A stretch of DNA of 64,000 nucleotides, from NCBI RefSeq assembly GCF_019774615.1, contig NZ_CP081496.1:5518001-5582000 (forward strand), given 5' to 3'. Position numbers and translations under genes: made by a program. Each line of letters opens with the position of its first letter. Positions within the stretch are counted from its first letter, which is position 1. This document shows positions 51,795 through 63,139 of this stretch, one piece after another. The notes under the pieces are model-generated. The model ran no database searches. It had not been told where the DNA came from and saw nothing but the letters and a program-made list of their open reading frames with translations. Origin of the DNA: Streptomyces sp. BHT-5-2 (lineage in GTDB: Bacteria; Actinomycetota; Actinomycetes; Streptomycetales; Streptomycetaceae).

Positions 51795-51867
51795 CATGCG
51801 ATGCATGACGGAACTGACCGCGCCGAACGCGGCTCGACCAGTCTATTGAAGGACCTCGTGTTGTCTA
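51795..51867 (-). promoter_or_regulatory. ald promoter and palindrome
   Basis: Minus strand: TAGACA (51867-51862) and TAGACT (51845-51840) are 16 nt apart and would start transcription about 85 nt upstream of ald. Downstream of it CATGCGATGCATG (51795-51807) is a 5-3-5 palindrome in the 5' leader, a possible operator. Confidence 0.45.
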
Positions 51868-51915
51868 GCCTTGCAAAGACATAATTTCCTGGAAGACCAC
51901 TACCGATTTCGTAGG

Positions 51916-54024
51916 TTACTCGGTGTGTTCTTCGCGTAGTCGCTCTGCCGCCGCCCGGTGGAGCCGTGCGGCCTCCGGGTCGCCGAGCCGGTCGAGCAGC
52001 TCCGCGATCCGCAGCTGCAGGCGCGCCTCCTTCGCCCCGTCGGCGGCGGCCCGGACGAAATCGAGCGCCGCCAGGGAGCTGTGCAGCGCCTCGTCGAGCT
52101 GCCCGGCGTGCTCGTGGACCTCCGCCGTCGCCTCCGCCGCACTCCCCTGCCCCGCGGCGTCGCCCAGCCTGCGGAAGGCCCGGGCGGCCGCCCGGCAGTC
52201 CTTCAGGGCCTGCTCGTAGCGGCCCGCGCGGCCGTGCGCGGCGCCGATCCGGGCGTGCAGCCGGGCCGCGTCGGCCCGCTCGCCCCGGGCCAGCCGCAGC
52301 TCCAGCGCCCGCCCGAACCAGTCGGCGGCCCGGATCCAGTCGCCCAGCTCGGTGTAGGTGTCGCCGAGCGACTCCAGTGCCCGGCCGGTGGCCACCGGGT
52401 CCTTCACCGAGCGGGCCGCCTCCAGCGCGCCGCGGTAGCGGGTCAGCGCCTGCTCCCGCCGGCCGGCCCCGAAGTCCAGGTCGCCGAGGTTGAGCAGGGC
52501 GGCGGCCCGCTCGCGCGGCAGGGTCCGCCGCTCGGCGACCCGGAGGACCAGTTCGTGCAGGGTGTAGAGGTCCGGCGCGGCGGCCTCGGGGCCGTGGTGG
52601 GCGAGCAGGGCGCGGGTGAGCGCGGCGATCAACCGCCGGTCCAGGGTGTCGAGTTGGCCGTCCGCGACGGCCGTGCGGGCGGCGTCCAGCAGGGCGCCGC
52701 GGCGGGTGCGCAGCCAGTGCGCGGCGGCGGCCCGGGTGGCGAAGCGCAGCGAGCGGGGCAGCTCGGCGGCCTTGCGGCGGGCCGCGGAACCGGAGGGTTC
52801 GGCGGCCGCCCGGCAGGACTGGAGCAGCCGCACGGTCCGCTCCAGCATCCGGGCACGGGCCAGCTGGACGTCGGCGGGCCGCTCGTGCTCGCGGAGCAGC
52901 TCCCGGGAGAACGGCGCGAGGCAGCCGGGGAGGCGGTACCGCGGGCCGGTCGCGTCGTCGGTGTGCCGGGCGGGGCCGTCCTCCTCCGGGACGGGCCGCA
53001 GCAGGCCGAGCGCGGCGAGGTCGTGCAGGACCGCGACGGCGGCCGGGACCGAGCAGCCGCCCAGCGCGGCCGCGGTGTGCGCGTCCACCAGGCCGTCCGG
53101 GGCGAGGGTGGCCAGGCGCAGTATCCGCGCGGCGGGCTGCGGCAGCGGGTCGTAGGCGAGCCGGAAGGCGCGGTGCAGGGGGCGGTCGCCGGCCGGCAGG
53201 TCCGGCGGCACGGGGACGGCGAGCAGCGCCTGGCGCAGGTCGGACACCGAGAGCTTGGGGCGGGCGGCGAGCCAGCCACCCGCCAGTATCAGCGCCGCGG
53301 GCTGGCCGCCGCACTCCTCGGCGACGGCCTCCGCGGTCCGCGGATCGACGGTGATCCGGGTCGGCCCGGCGTAGTGGCACAGCACCTCGACGCCGGCGGC
53401 GGTGTCCAGCCCGCCCAGGGCGCACGGCCGGACGTCCGGGATGCCGGTCAGCGGGCCCTGCCCGACCACCACGACCAGGCAGTCCGGGGCGTCCGGGATC
53501 AGTGGTTCGACGTCCTCGGCGCCCGGTGCGTCGTCCAGCAGGAGCACCGTGCGGCGCCCGGCCAGGGCGGTGCGCACCGCCTCGGCGAGCTCGTCCTCGC
53601 CGGCGCCCGGCGGGGCGTCGGCGCCCAGTTCGGCGAGCAGGTCGCGGGCGGTCCTGGCGAGGCCCGCCGGGGCGCCGTCCCGGCCGGTCAGCAGGGCGCG
53701 CAGCACCCCGTCGGGGTAGCCGTCCTCGACCTCCCGCAGCAGCGCCTCGGCCAGGGTGGTACGGCCCGAGCCGGGACGGCCGGCGATCAGCAGGACCCGG
53801 CTGCGGGCGCCCCGGCGGCCGGTGAGGGTGTCCAGTCCGGCCCGGCCGATGTCGGCGCGCAGCGCCTTGAGTTCGTGGCGGCGGCCGGCGAATCCCGGGA
53901 GGCCGGAGCGGGCGGCGGCACCGTCCTGGCGGGGCAGTGTCGCCCGCCGTTGCCGGGCCGCCGGGCCGGACCCGCGCGCCGCCTCCGGTACGAGGCGCCC
54001 CCCGCCCACCGCCTGGTCCGTCAC
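51916..54024 (-). CDS. NB-ARC-like ATPase with TPR array (putative regulator)
   Basis: A 702-residue protein. P-loop GRPGSGRTT at about residues 82-90, a Walker B-like VLLLDDAP, a winged-helix region, then a TPR solenoid of about five repeats (LLNLGDLDFGAGRREQALTRYRGALE, LESLGDTYTELGDWIRAADWF in parts). It looks like an STAND ATPase signalling protein, without an N-terminal SARP DNA-binding domain. Ligand and output unknown. GTG 54024 has no strong ribosome site. Confidence 0.85.
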   Translation of the reverse strand: MTDQAVGGGRLVPEAARGSGPAARQRRATLPRQDGAAARSGLPGFAGRRHELKALRADIGRAGLDTLTGRRGARSRVLLIAGRPGSGRTTLAEALLREVEDGYPDGVLRALLTGRDGAPAGLARTARDLLAELGADAPPGAGEDELAEAVRTALAGRRTVLLLDDAPGAEDVEPLIPDAPDCLVVVVGQGPLTGIPDVRPCALGGLDTAAGVEVLCHYAGPTRITVDPRTAEAVAEECGGQPAALILAGGWLAARPKLSVSDLRQALLAVPVPPDLPAGDRPLHRAFRLAYDPLPQPAARILRLATLAPDGLVDAHTAAALGGCSVPAAVAVLHDLAALGLLRPVPEEDGPARHTDDATGPRYRLPGCLAPFSRELLREHERPADVQLARARMLERTVRLLQSCRAAAEPSGSAARRKAAELPRSLRFATRAAAAHWLRTRRGALLDAARTAVADGQLDTLDRRLIAALTRALLAHHGPEAAAPDLYTLHELVLRVAERRTLPRERAAALLNLGDLDFGAGRREQALTRYRGALEAARSVKDPVATGRALESLGDTYTELGDWIRAADWFGRALELRLARGERADAARLHARIGAAHGRAGRYEQALKDCRAAARAFRRLGDAAGQGSAAEATAEVHEHAGQLDEALHSSLAALDFVRAAADGAKEARLQLRIAELLDRLGDPEAARLHRAAAERLREEHTE

Positions 54025-54149
54025 CGGTCACGCTCCCGTCCGCCTGCGCGTCGCGCCCCCGCCGCGGGCGCGCGCGGGAACGCTGCCGAGCGTAGTTCAC
54101 GGGCCGTCACGTTCCGTGCGGAGCGGGGCCGTTGGGTCACTCGATCGGA

Positions 54150-54165
54150 TCGGATGATCATCCGA
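54150..54165. promoter_or_regulatory. Palindrome upstream of the NB-ARC/TPR gene
   Basis: TCGGATGATCATCCGA is a 16-nt perfect palindrome, about 125 nt upstream of the NB-ARC/TPR start and 60 nt left of the Nudix stop. Candidate operator. Confidence 0.45.
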
Positions 54166-54226
54166 CCGGGAGGCGGGGGCCGGGCCGGGGGCGAGGCCGG
54201 GAACCGGGGCGGCGCCCGGCCCGGCG

Positions 54227-54853
54227 TCAGGCGTCGAAGGGGCGGGCCGGCCAGGGCGCGTCGGCCGGTCGGAGGGCGTCCAGGCCGTCGCCGGCCCGCG
54301 CCGCGGTGAGCGACAGCACGCCCACGACCAGGCAGTTGTTGTGCAGTTCGCCGGCGAGCACACCGCGGACCAGTTCGTCCACGGGGACCCGCGCCAGCTC
54401 CATGTCGGCCTCCTCCTCGGAGACCTCGAAGCGCTCGCCGTCGGCCTCGGACAGCCCGCGGGCGAGGAAGATCCGGACCGCCTCGTCGCAGCCGCCCGGG
54501 GTGGTGTAGACGTCGGTCAGCACCCGCCAGTCCTCGGCCTTGACGTGCGCCTCCTCGTACAGCTCGCGCCGGGCGGCGTGCAGCGGGTTCTCCCCGGGGA
54601 CGTCGAGCAGGCCGGCCGGGATCTCCCACAGCTTCTGCCGCACCGGGTGGCGGTACTGGCGCAGCACCAGCACCCGGTCGGCGTCGTCCAGGGCGAGGAC
54701 CGCCACCGAGCCGGGGTGGACCTGGTAGTCGCGGGTGACGGCGGAGCCGTCCGGCATGACCACGTGGTCGGTGCGCACGCTCGTCTTGACGCCGGTGAAG
54801 GGCGTGCCGGACGCGGTGACCGTCCACTCCTCCGGGGTGTCCTTGATCGCCAT
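54227..54853 (-). CDS. Nudix hydrolase, ADP-ribose pyrophosphatase-like
   Basis: A 208-residue hydrolase. The Nudix region reads GLLDVPGENPLHAARRELYEE, with the REL and EE metal ligands present and PAG before it, as in ADP-ribose pyrophosphatases; the last Gly of the box is replaced (EEAHV). GGAGGT precedes ATG 54853. It is downstream of pyrG with about 100 nt between, possibly cotranscribed. Confidence 0.88.
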   Translation of the reverse strand: MAIKDTPEEWTVTASGTPFTGVKTSVRTDHVVMPDGSAVTRDYQVHPGSVAVLALDDADRVLVLRQYRHPVRQKLWEIPAGLLDVPGENPLHAARRELYEEAHVKAEDWRVLTDVYTTPGGCDEAVRIFLARGLSEADGERFEVSEEEADMELARVPVDELVRGVLAGELHNNCLVVGVLSLTAARAGDGLDALRPADAPWPARPFDA

Positions 54854-54949
54854 GCGTACCTCCAGTGACTCCTGTGCCGACACGAAAACCGGGGTACCGC
54901 CCCACGGCGTGGGACCGTACCCCGGCAACCGTAACCGGCCAGGTGCCGC

Positions 54950-56617
<1,668 letters not shown>

Positions 56618-57065
56618 TCGAGAAGCAGAGGGCGGCATGGCCAAGAGGGGGCTCCCGTGGTCGCGAGGTGGAGAGGTGCGAGGTGGCGCCGGCCTGGTGT
56701 TCAGGGGTGCCGTCGCTGCGGTTCGGGGGTGCCGCATTTCTGCTGGGTCCCACCGGTCCACGGGGTACCAGGCTATCAGCGACCGGGCATGGTCGCGTCC
56801 GGCCACGCACCGGAGGCGGTCGTTCCGCAGGCCACTCGTTCGGAGCACCCCCACTCGACGCGAGCATCGCGCGGAGCACCCCCCTGCGTCGTATCCTGCT
56901 CGGACACTCGCTACGAGCCGTCCGGGAAGGCACCACCCTCCCCCAGCTGGCTGGGTGGTGCCCCAGCCAGATTTCCGGTCCCGCTGCTCGGCGACGTTTC
57001 ATGGGCAGGACGGACAGCACACAACGTCCCATGGGGGCGTGACTCCAGTTCGACGGGAGATGCAC
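56618..57065. other. pyrG / GH15 divergent region with repeats and hairpin
   Basis: About 450 nt. CGGAGCACCCCC occurs twice (56840-56851, 56872-56883), separated by GACGCGAGCATCGCG. A 10-bp perfect hairpin, GGCACCACCC (56929-56938) with 56953-56962, lies 100 nt before GH15; it may attenuate GH15 or end a short transcript. The pyrG promoter should lie in 56640-56840. Confidence 0.5.
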
Positions 57066-58859
57066 GTGGCCGGGCGCATCGAGGACTACGCACTTGTCGG
57101 GGATATGCAGACCGCCGCTCTCGTGTGCCGGGACGGCACGATCGACTGGCTGTGTCTGCCCCGTTTCGACTCCATGGCGGTCTTCGCCGGGCTGCTGGGC
57201 ACCGAGGAGCACGGCTTCTGGCGGATGGGCCCGGCCGGCGAGTCGCCCCGGGCCGCGGACCGGCGGCGCTACCGCGGGGACTCCCTCGTGCTGGAGTCCG
57301 AGTGGGACACTCCGCGCGGTACCGTCCGGGTGATCGACTTCATGCCGCCGCGGAACGGCGTCCCGCAGGTGATCCGGATCGTGGAGGGCGTCAGCGGCCG
57401 GGTGCCGATGCGGTCGGAGCTGCGGATGCGGTTCGCGTACGGCTGGGTGGTGCCCTGGGTGCACAAGGTCGACGGCCGGACCGTGGCGGTCGCCGGGCCG
57501 GACGCGGTGTGGCTGGACACCTCCGCCGAGACCTACGGCAAGGACCTGACGACGTACTCGGACTTCACGGTGTCGCCGGGCGAGCGGATCGCGTTCACGA
57601 TCAGCTGGCAGCCCTCGCACCAGGAGCCGCCCGCTCTGGCGGAGCCGGAGGCGTCGCTGGAGGCGACCGAGGAGTTCTGGCGGGAGTGGGTCGAGCACTG
57701 CACGTACCACGGGCCCTACCGGGACGCGGTGGTGCGCTCGCTGATCACGCTGAAGGCGCTGACGTACGCGCCGACCGGCGGGATCGTGGCGGCGCCGACG
57801 ACCTCGCTGCCGGAGTGCATCGGCGGCGTCCGCAACTGGGACTACCGCTTCACCTGGCTCCGGGACGCGGCGATCACCCTGTCGTCGCTGCTGCGCACCG
57901 GCTACCGCGAGGAGGCCCGGGCGTGGCGCGAGTGGCTGCTGCGGGCGGTGGCCGGCGACCCGGAGAACCTCCAGATCATGTACGGCATCGCCGGTGAGCG
58001 GGAGCTGGGCGAGACCGAGCTGAAGTGGCTGCCGGGCTATGAGGACTCGCGCCCGGTGCGGGTCGGCAACGGCGCCGCCGACCAGCTCCAGCTGGACGTC
58101 TACGGCGAGGTCACCGAGGCGCTGCACCTGGCGCACATGACCGGGCTGGCCCGCAACGACTACGCCTCGCTGCTCCAGATCAAGCTCATCGAGTGGGTGG
58201 AGAAGCACTGGGACGAGCCGGACGAGGGCATCTGGGAGGTGCGCGGGCCGCGCCGGCACTTCGTGCACTCCAAGGTCATGACCTGGGTCGCGGTGGACCG
58301 CACGGTGAAGCTGATCGAGTCCGGGGACGTCGACGGGCCGCTGGAGCGGTGGCGGGACCTGCGGGAGACCATCCACCGGGACGTCTGCGAGCACGGGTAC
58401 GACAAGGAGCGGAACACCTTCACCCAGTCCTACGGCTCGCAGGAGCTGGACGCTTCGCTGCTGCTGATCCCGCAGGTCGGGTTCCTGCCGCCGGACGACA
58501 AGCGGGTGATCGGCACCATCGAGGCGATCCAGCGGGAGCTGTCGACCGAGGACGGGTTCGTGCTGCGCTACCCGACGGCCGGCGAGGGGCTCGGCGTGGA
58601 CGGCCTCGAAGGCGACGAGGGGGCGTTCCTGGCGTGCTCGTTCTGGCTGGCCGACGACCTGGCGATGATCGGCCGGGTGGAGGAGGCCCGCAAGCTCTTC
58701 GAGAAGCTGCTCTCGCTCCGCAACGACCTGGGGCTGCTCGCCGAGGAGTGGGACTCCCGGCTCCAGCGCCAGGTGGGGAACTTCCCGCAGGCGTTCAGCC
58801 ACGTGCCGCTGATCGACACGGCACTGCGGCTGACCGCCAGCGGGGCGTACGGAGGTTAG
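57066..58859 (+). CDS. GH15-family glycoside hydrolase (trehalase/glucoamylase-like)
   Basis: A 597-residue enzyme with an N-terminal beta-sandwich (IEDYALVGDMQTAALVCRDG) and an (alpha/alpha)6 barrel. Conserved GH15 features: RNWDYRFTWLRDAA, GNGAADQLQLDVYGEV and the C-terminal ACSFWLADDL. No signal peptide, so it acts in the cytoplasm. Actinobacterial members cleave trehalose or alpha-glucans. GTG 57066 is chosen because GGGAG is 6 nt upstream; ATG 57060 abuts it. Confidence 0.88.
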   Translation: MAGRIEDYALVGDMQTAALVCRDGTIDWLCLPRFDSMAVFAGLLGTEEHGFWRMGPAGESPRAADRRRYRGDSLVLESEWDTPRGTVRVIDFMPPRNGVPQVIRIVEGVSGRVPMRSELRMRFAYGWVVPWVHKVDGRTVAVAGPDAVWLDTSAETYGKDLTTYSDFTVSPGERIAFTISWQPSHQEPPALAEPEASLEATEEFWREWVEHCTYHGPYRDAVVRSLITLKALTYAPTGGIVAAPTTSLPECIGGVRNWDYRFTWLRDAAITLSSLLRTGYREEARAWREWLLRAVAGDPENLQIMYGIAGERELGETELKWLPGYEDSRPVRVGNGAADQLQLDVYGEVTEALHLAHMTGLARNDYASLLQIKLIEWVEKHWDEPDEGIWEVRGPRRHFVHSKVMTWVAVDRTVKLIESGDVDGPLERWRDLRETIHRDVCEHGYDKERNTFTQSYGSQELDASLLLIPQVGFLPPDDKRVIGTIEAIQRELSTEDGFVLRYPTAGEGLGVDGLEGDEGAFLACSFWLADDLAMIGRVEEARKLFEKLLSLRNDLGLLAEEWDSRLQRQVGNFPQAFSHVPLIDTALRLTASGAYGG

Positions 58860-58881
58860 TGCCCCCTTCGGGGCACCAACC
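58854..58881. terminator. Terminator, GH15 / GH64
   Basis: GTGCCCC (58859-58865) pairs with GGGGCAC (58870-58876) over CCTTC-like loop bases; outer GGTT/AACC extends it. The GH15 stop codon lies in the stem. Confidence 0.7.
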
Positions 58882-58939
58882 TCCCGGTGGTCTTCGCTGC
58901 CGTCGGATGCCCGGCTTTCCGTGGGTGGCTCCCCGTGGT

Positions 58940-60094
58940 TCAGAACGGCGTCAGGGTGAGGGTGAGTTCCCTGGGGGCGTGGTCCTCGATGTAGGAGGCG
59001 AAGCCGGCGACGTCGTCGAAGGCGAAGCCGTACGCCTTGCCGTCCCTGGTCGCGGTGTGCATCGCGCGGGCGTAGTGGTTGGTGAGCGGCTGCCGGTAGA
59101 AGGCGGCCGGGTCGGTGACCGGCTGGGCGGCGTGGGTCGCCAGGGTGGAGCGGTTGAGGGCGGCGCCCAGGACGGCGGCGACCGGGCCGAGGGTGCCGTC
59201 GTTCGGGGCGGCCAGAGCGCCGTCGCAGAAGAGGACGTCTCGGGTGCTGGGCCGGGCGACGGAGACCGTGGCCGGGCCGTGGAAGGTGAGCCGGTCGCCG
59301 GCGGTGCGTCCGGTGAAGGTGCCGGCGGTGGTGGTGACGGTGAGGTCCTTGGCGGCGTACGCGGACCACGCGGCGTCGATGGCGGGGTCGAGGTGGTCGG
59401 CGGCGAACAGGCCGCTGTCCAGGCCGTGGCCGGGGGCGATCACCCGGCGGTCGCCGACGACCAGGCGGTCGAAGCCCTCGGCGGCCTTGACGTCGGCGAA
59501 GATCCGGGCGCGGGCGCCGTCCTTGAGGGTGCCGGTGGTCTGGTCGGCGGCGCCGGTGAGCCGCAGCGCGAGCGGGACGCTGAACATGTCGACCATGGTG
59601 GTGTTGCAGTACATCCCGCCGGAGTCGTGGGTGAACTCGACGCAGTCGTGCAGCACGTCGTAGTTGGGGTCGCCGGCGACCCAGCCCGCCGGGTAGGCCA
59701 GCGCGGGCCTGCCGTTGCCGTCGGCGACCGCCTTGATCCTGAGCTTGGCGCCCAGGCTGGTGTAGATCCGGCCGGACATCGGGGGGAGCCGGAGCGTGGT
59801 GGTGCCGGTGGCGGCGAGCGGTATCGCGTAGTCGGTGAAGCCGTCCGGGCCGTTGTCGGAGAGGGCGACGGGGGCGAGCTTCCCGTCCGGGGTGACCCGG
59901 ACCTGCCGGGTGCCGTCGTTGCCGAGTACGTAGATCCAGACGGAGCCGTTGGCGTAGGCGCCGGAGGAGTTGACGATGTGCAGCGGGAGGTCGGCCGTCG
60001 CGGGACGGGCGGGAGTGCCGGCGGCCCGGCCGGCGAGGGCCGCGGTGGCGGCGCCGGCGGCGACTCCGCCGAGCAGGGTGCGTCGGGTGATCAT
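58940..60094 (-). CDS. GH64 endo-beta-1,3-glucanase, Tat-exported
   Basis: A 384-residue secreted enzyme. Twin-arginine signal MITRRTLLGGVAAGAATAAL, then the GH64 domain with YAIPL, SGRIYTSLGAKLRI and VEFTHDSGGMYCNTTMVDMF, where the acidic catalytic pair of laminaripentaose-producing glucanases falls. It degrades fungal-type beta-1,3-glucan. No carbohydrate-binding module. It diverges from a PucR regulator, which may control it. Confidence 0.92.
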   Translation of the reverse strand: MITRRTLLGGVAAGAATAALAGRAAGTPARPATADLPLHIVNSSGAYANGSVWIYVLGNDGTRQVRVTPDGKLAPVALSDNGPDGFTDYAIPLAATGTTTLRLPPMSGRIYTSLGAKLRIKAVADGNGRPALAYPAGWVAGDPNYDVLHDCVEFTHDSGGMYCNTTMVDMFSVPLALRLTGAADQTTGTLKDGARARIFADVKAAEGFDRLVVGDRRVIAPGHGLDSGLFAADHLDPAIDAAWSAYAAKDLTVTTTAGTFTGRTAGDRLTFHGPATVSVARPSTRDVLFCDGALAAPNDGTLGPVAAVLGAALNRSTLATHAAQPVTDPAAFYRQPLTNHYARAMHTATRDGKAYGFAFDDVAGFASYIEDHAPRELTLTLTPF

Positions 60095-60303
60095 GAGGCG
60101 GCTCCTTGTGGGGGGTGGGGTGAGCGCTCTCCGTGTGACGTGCGGGCACCCTGCCCAGTCGGTCCCGGAATCGTCAAGTGGGCGGATCGGAAGGGGAGTT
60201 CGCCGGTCGGACGACCGGTGCGGGCGGGGCGGTGCACGGGCTGTGCGGGGGCCATCCGGATCACATTCCTCCGGATCGGCTTACGCGCGGTAGCGTTCGC
60301 GCC

Positions 60304-61929
60304 ATGGGGCTACGCGCGGGGACCGAAGCCGACGTCACGGTACGCAGGGCGCTGGAACTGCCGGCGCTGCGGCGCGGCCTGCCGGAGGTGCTGGCCGGCG
60401 AGGACCGGCTGGGCCGGTCGGTGCGCTGGGTGCACGCCGGCGAGGTCCCGCACATCGCCTCGCTGCTCAAGGGCGGCGAGCTGCTGCTGACCACCGGCCT
60501 CGGAGTGGGCACCCGGCCCTCGGAGCAGCGCGCCTTCATCCGCAAGCTCGCCGACCGGGACGTCGCCGCGCTGGTCGTGGAGCTCGGCTCGCGGTTCGAC
60601 GCGTTGCCCGCGGCGCTGATCGACGCGGCGCGGGAGTGCGGGCTGCCGCTGATCCAGCTGCACCGCGAGGTCCCGTACGTCACGGTCACCGAGGAGATCC
60701 ACACCGAGATCATCAACAGCCACTACACCCTGCTGCGGCGGGCCGACGCGTTGCTGCGGCGCTGCACCGACGTGCTGCTCCGCGGCGGCGGCGCCCCGGA
60801 GGTGCTGCGGCTGCTCGCCGTCTTCACCGGCAATCCGCTGTGCCTGGAGGCCCCCGACGGCAGCCCGCTGTACGCGGCCGGGCCGGAGGGCGGCGAGGGC
60901 GGGGCGGACGCCGATCCGCTGCTGGCCTGGGAGGGCCTGCGGGACTCCGGCGTACGGATCGAGGTGCCCGGCGGCGGGCACGGGCCCGACGCGGTGCGCG
61001 CCCGGCTGGTGTTGCTGCCGGTGAACGGGCCGCCGGCGCCGGTGCACCGGCTCGCCGCCGAGCGGGCCGCCGACCTGCTGGCGGTGGTGATGCTCCAGTC
61101 CCGCCAGGAGGAGGTGCTGGCGGCCCGCGGGCGGGGTGACTTCCTCGCCGAACTGGCGGAGGGGCGGGTCTCGGCGTCCGAGGCACCGGCGCAGGCCCGG
61201 CTGCTGGGCTTCCGGCCGGGCGCCGACGCGGTGTTGCCGGTGGTGATGCGGCTGCCGGCCGCGCTGCCCTCGCCCGGCGGCTGGGCGCTGCTGGCGCAGG
61301 CGCTGCGCGAGGAGCTGGCCGCGCCGGGCGTGCCGGTGCTGCTCGGGGTGCGGCCCGTGGAGGGCCGGGTGCCACTGCTGGTGGCGCTGCGGGCGGGCCA
61401 GGACCGGGCGGCGCTGGCCGACCGGATCGCGGAGGCGCTGCGGGCCGGGGTCGTCCGGGCCGGTCTGGACCGGCCGTCGGCGCACCGCCCGGTGGTGGTG
61501 GTCGGCACGGCGGGCGACTGGGCGGCGGCCGGCCCCGGGCTGCGGCACGCGGCGGAGGCGGCGGCCGCGGCCCAGGGGCTGCCGGAGGCGCCCTGGTACG
61601 ACGCCCGGCGCCTGGACATCGAGCTGCTGCTGTGGCGGATGCGGGAGCACGGCGAGGAGGGGGTGCTGACCGACTTCGTCGAGCGCGCCATCGGCCCGCT
61701 GCTGGCCCACGACCGGGGCGCCCGGCAGCCACTGCTGCCGACCCTGGAGGCGTATCTGGCCAGCGCCGGCCGGAAGGCCGAGACCGCCCGCGACCTGAAC
61801 GTCAACCGCCAGACGCTCTACGACCGGCTGGCGCGGATCTCCCAGCTGCTGGGCACGGAACTGGACGACCCGCAGACCGTGTTGGGACTGCGGCTGGCCC
61901 TGCGGGCGCGGCGGCACACCGACCGCTAG
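60304..61929 (+). CDS. PucR-family transcriptional regulator
   Basis: A 541-residue regulator with an N-terminal PucR domain (LAGEDRLGRSVRWVHAGEVPHIASLL) and the C-terminal PucR/CdaR helix-turn-helix (TARDLNVNRQTLYDRLARISQLLG). Family members control purine, polyamine or other catabolic genes. It is divergent from GH64 across 209 nt. Confidence 0.88.
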   Translation: MGLRAGTEADVTVRRALELPALRRGLPEVLAGEDRLGRSVRWVHAGEVPHIASLLKGGELLLTTGLGVGTRPSEQRAFIRKLADRDVAALVVELGSRFDALPAALIDAARECGLPLIQLHREVPYVTVTEEIHTEIINSHYTLLRRADALLRRCTDVLLRGGGAPEVLRLLAVFTGNPLCLEAPDGSPLYAAGPEGGEGGADADPLLAWEGLRDSGVRIEVPGGGHGPDAVRARLVLLPVNGPPAPVHRLAAERAADLLAVVMLQSRQEEVLAARGRGDFLAELAEGRVSASEAPAQARLLGFRPGADAVLPVVMRLPAALPSPGGWALLAQALREELAAPGVPVLLGVRPVEGRVPLLVALRAGQDRAALADRIAEALRAGVVRAGLDRPSAHRPVVVVGTAGDWAAAGPGLRHAAEAAAAAQGLPEAPWYDARRLDIELLLWRMREHGEEGVLTDFVERAIGPLLAHDRGARQPLLPTLEAYLASAGRKAETARDLNVNRQTLYDRLARISQLLGTELDDPQTVLGLRLALRARRHTDR

Positions 61930-61975
61930 GGCGCTTCCGACGGGCCTTGCCGGGGCCGGCCGGACCGGTGGGTGT

Positions 61976-63139
61976 TCAGGGGGCCGGCCGCGGTGGCTGG
62001 GTGAGCTCGTCGTAGACGCTGAGGACCTGGGCGACCGTGTCGTTCTCGCTGGGCCAGCCGGCGGCCTGGGCGCGGCCGGCCGCGGCGAGCGTGTCGCGGC
62101 GCACCGGGTCGGCCAGCAGGTCCAGGACCGTACGTGCCAGCCCGGTGGTGTCGCCGTAGCGGACCAACTCGGCGGCGCGGCCGACGAGTTCGGGGGTGCC
62201 GCCGGTGTCGGTGGCCACCAGGGGGACGCCGGCGCGCAGCGCCTCCTGGGCGATCAGGGAGCGGGCCTCCCAGCGGCTGGGCAGCACCACCAGGTCGGCG
62301 GCGGCGAGGAGTTCGGGCACGTCGTCGCGGCGGCCGAGCAGCTGGACCGGCAGCCGTTCGGCGTCGATCCGGCGCTGCAGCGCACCGCGTCGGTCGCCCT
62401 CGCCGGCGATCGCGAGCAGCGGCTGGGGGTCGAGCCCGCACCAGGCGTGGGCCGCGTCCAGCAACAGGTCGTGGCCCTGGGACGGGTCGAGCCGGCCGAC
62501 CGCGAGCAGCAACGGCCGGTCCACCACGCCCAGTTCGGCGCGCTCCTTGTCGCGGCCGCGCTCGGGGTCGGCGGCGGCCGCGCCGGACCGGCCGGGCCGG
62601 GGGCGCGGGATGGCGACCGGCGCGAGCCGGGCGTCCTTGGCGCCGCGCTCGCGCGCCCGGTCGACGAGGTCGGAGCAGACGCCCAGGACGACCGCGGCGG
62701 CCCGGGCCACCCGCCGCTCCATCAGGTGCACCATCCCGGCCCGGGCGCCCTCGGTGTGCGCCTTGGTGTGCCAGGTGATGACGAGGGGCACCCGGCCGCC
62801 CCGGGGGCGGCACAGTCCGCGCAGCGCCATCGACGCGCGCAGCCCGGCCCGCAGGCCGTGGGCATGGACCACGTCCGCGTCCCAGCAGGCGGCGCGCAGC
62901 GCGGTGATGCCCGCCGGGTCCATCCGCGGGGCGAGCGGTACGAACCGGGCGCCCGCCGCGGCGAAGCCGTAGGCGTCCTCGGCCTCCGGCGGGGCGCACA
63001 CCGTCACCCGGACCCCGCGGGCGACCAGCCCCTCGGCGAGCGAGCGGACGTGTGCCGCGCTGCCGGCTCCGCCGTGGCCGAGCACCTGGACCGTGCGCAG
63101 CGGCGAGAGCCCGTGCGGCGGGGCCGGGGTGCTGGTCAC
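61976..63139 (-). CDS. Family 4 (GT-B) glycosyltransferase
   Basis: A 387-residue GT-B enzyme. N-terminal VQVLGHGGAGSAAHVRSLAEGL; donor domain LLLAVGRLDPSQGHDLLLDA, GEGDRRGALQRRI and the EARSLIAQEALRAGVPLVATD segment. Start GTG 63139 with CAGGAG 9 nt upstream. Immediately 5' lies a palindrome (63163-63179). Next to the MraY-like gene on the same strand, hinting at an envelope polymer role. Confidence 0.88.
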   Translation of the reverse strand: MTSTPAPPHGLSPLRTVQVLGHGGAGSAAHVRSLAEGLVARGVRVTVCAPPEAEDAYGFAAAGARFVPLAPRMDPAGITALRAACWDADVVHAHGLRAGLRASMALRGLCRPRGGRVPLVITWHTKAHTEGARAGMVHLMERRVARAAAVVLGVCSDLVDRARERGAKDARLAPVAIPRPRPGRSGAAAADPERGRDKERAELGVVDRPLLLAVGRLDPSQGHDLLLDAAHAWCGLDPQPLLAIAGEGDRRGALQRRIDAERLPVQLLGRRDDVPELLAAADLVVLPSRWEARSLIAQEALRAGVPLVATDTGGTPELVGRAAELVRYGDTTGLARTVLDLLADPVRRDTLAAAGRAQAAGWPSENDTVAQVLSVYDELTQPPRPAP

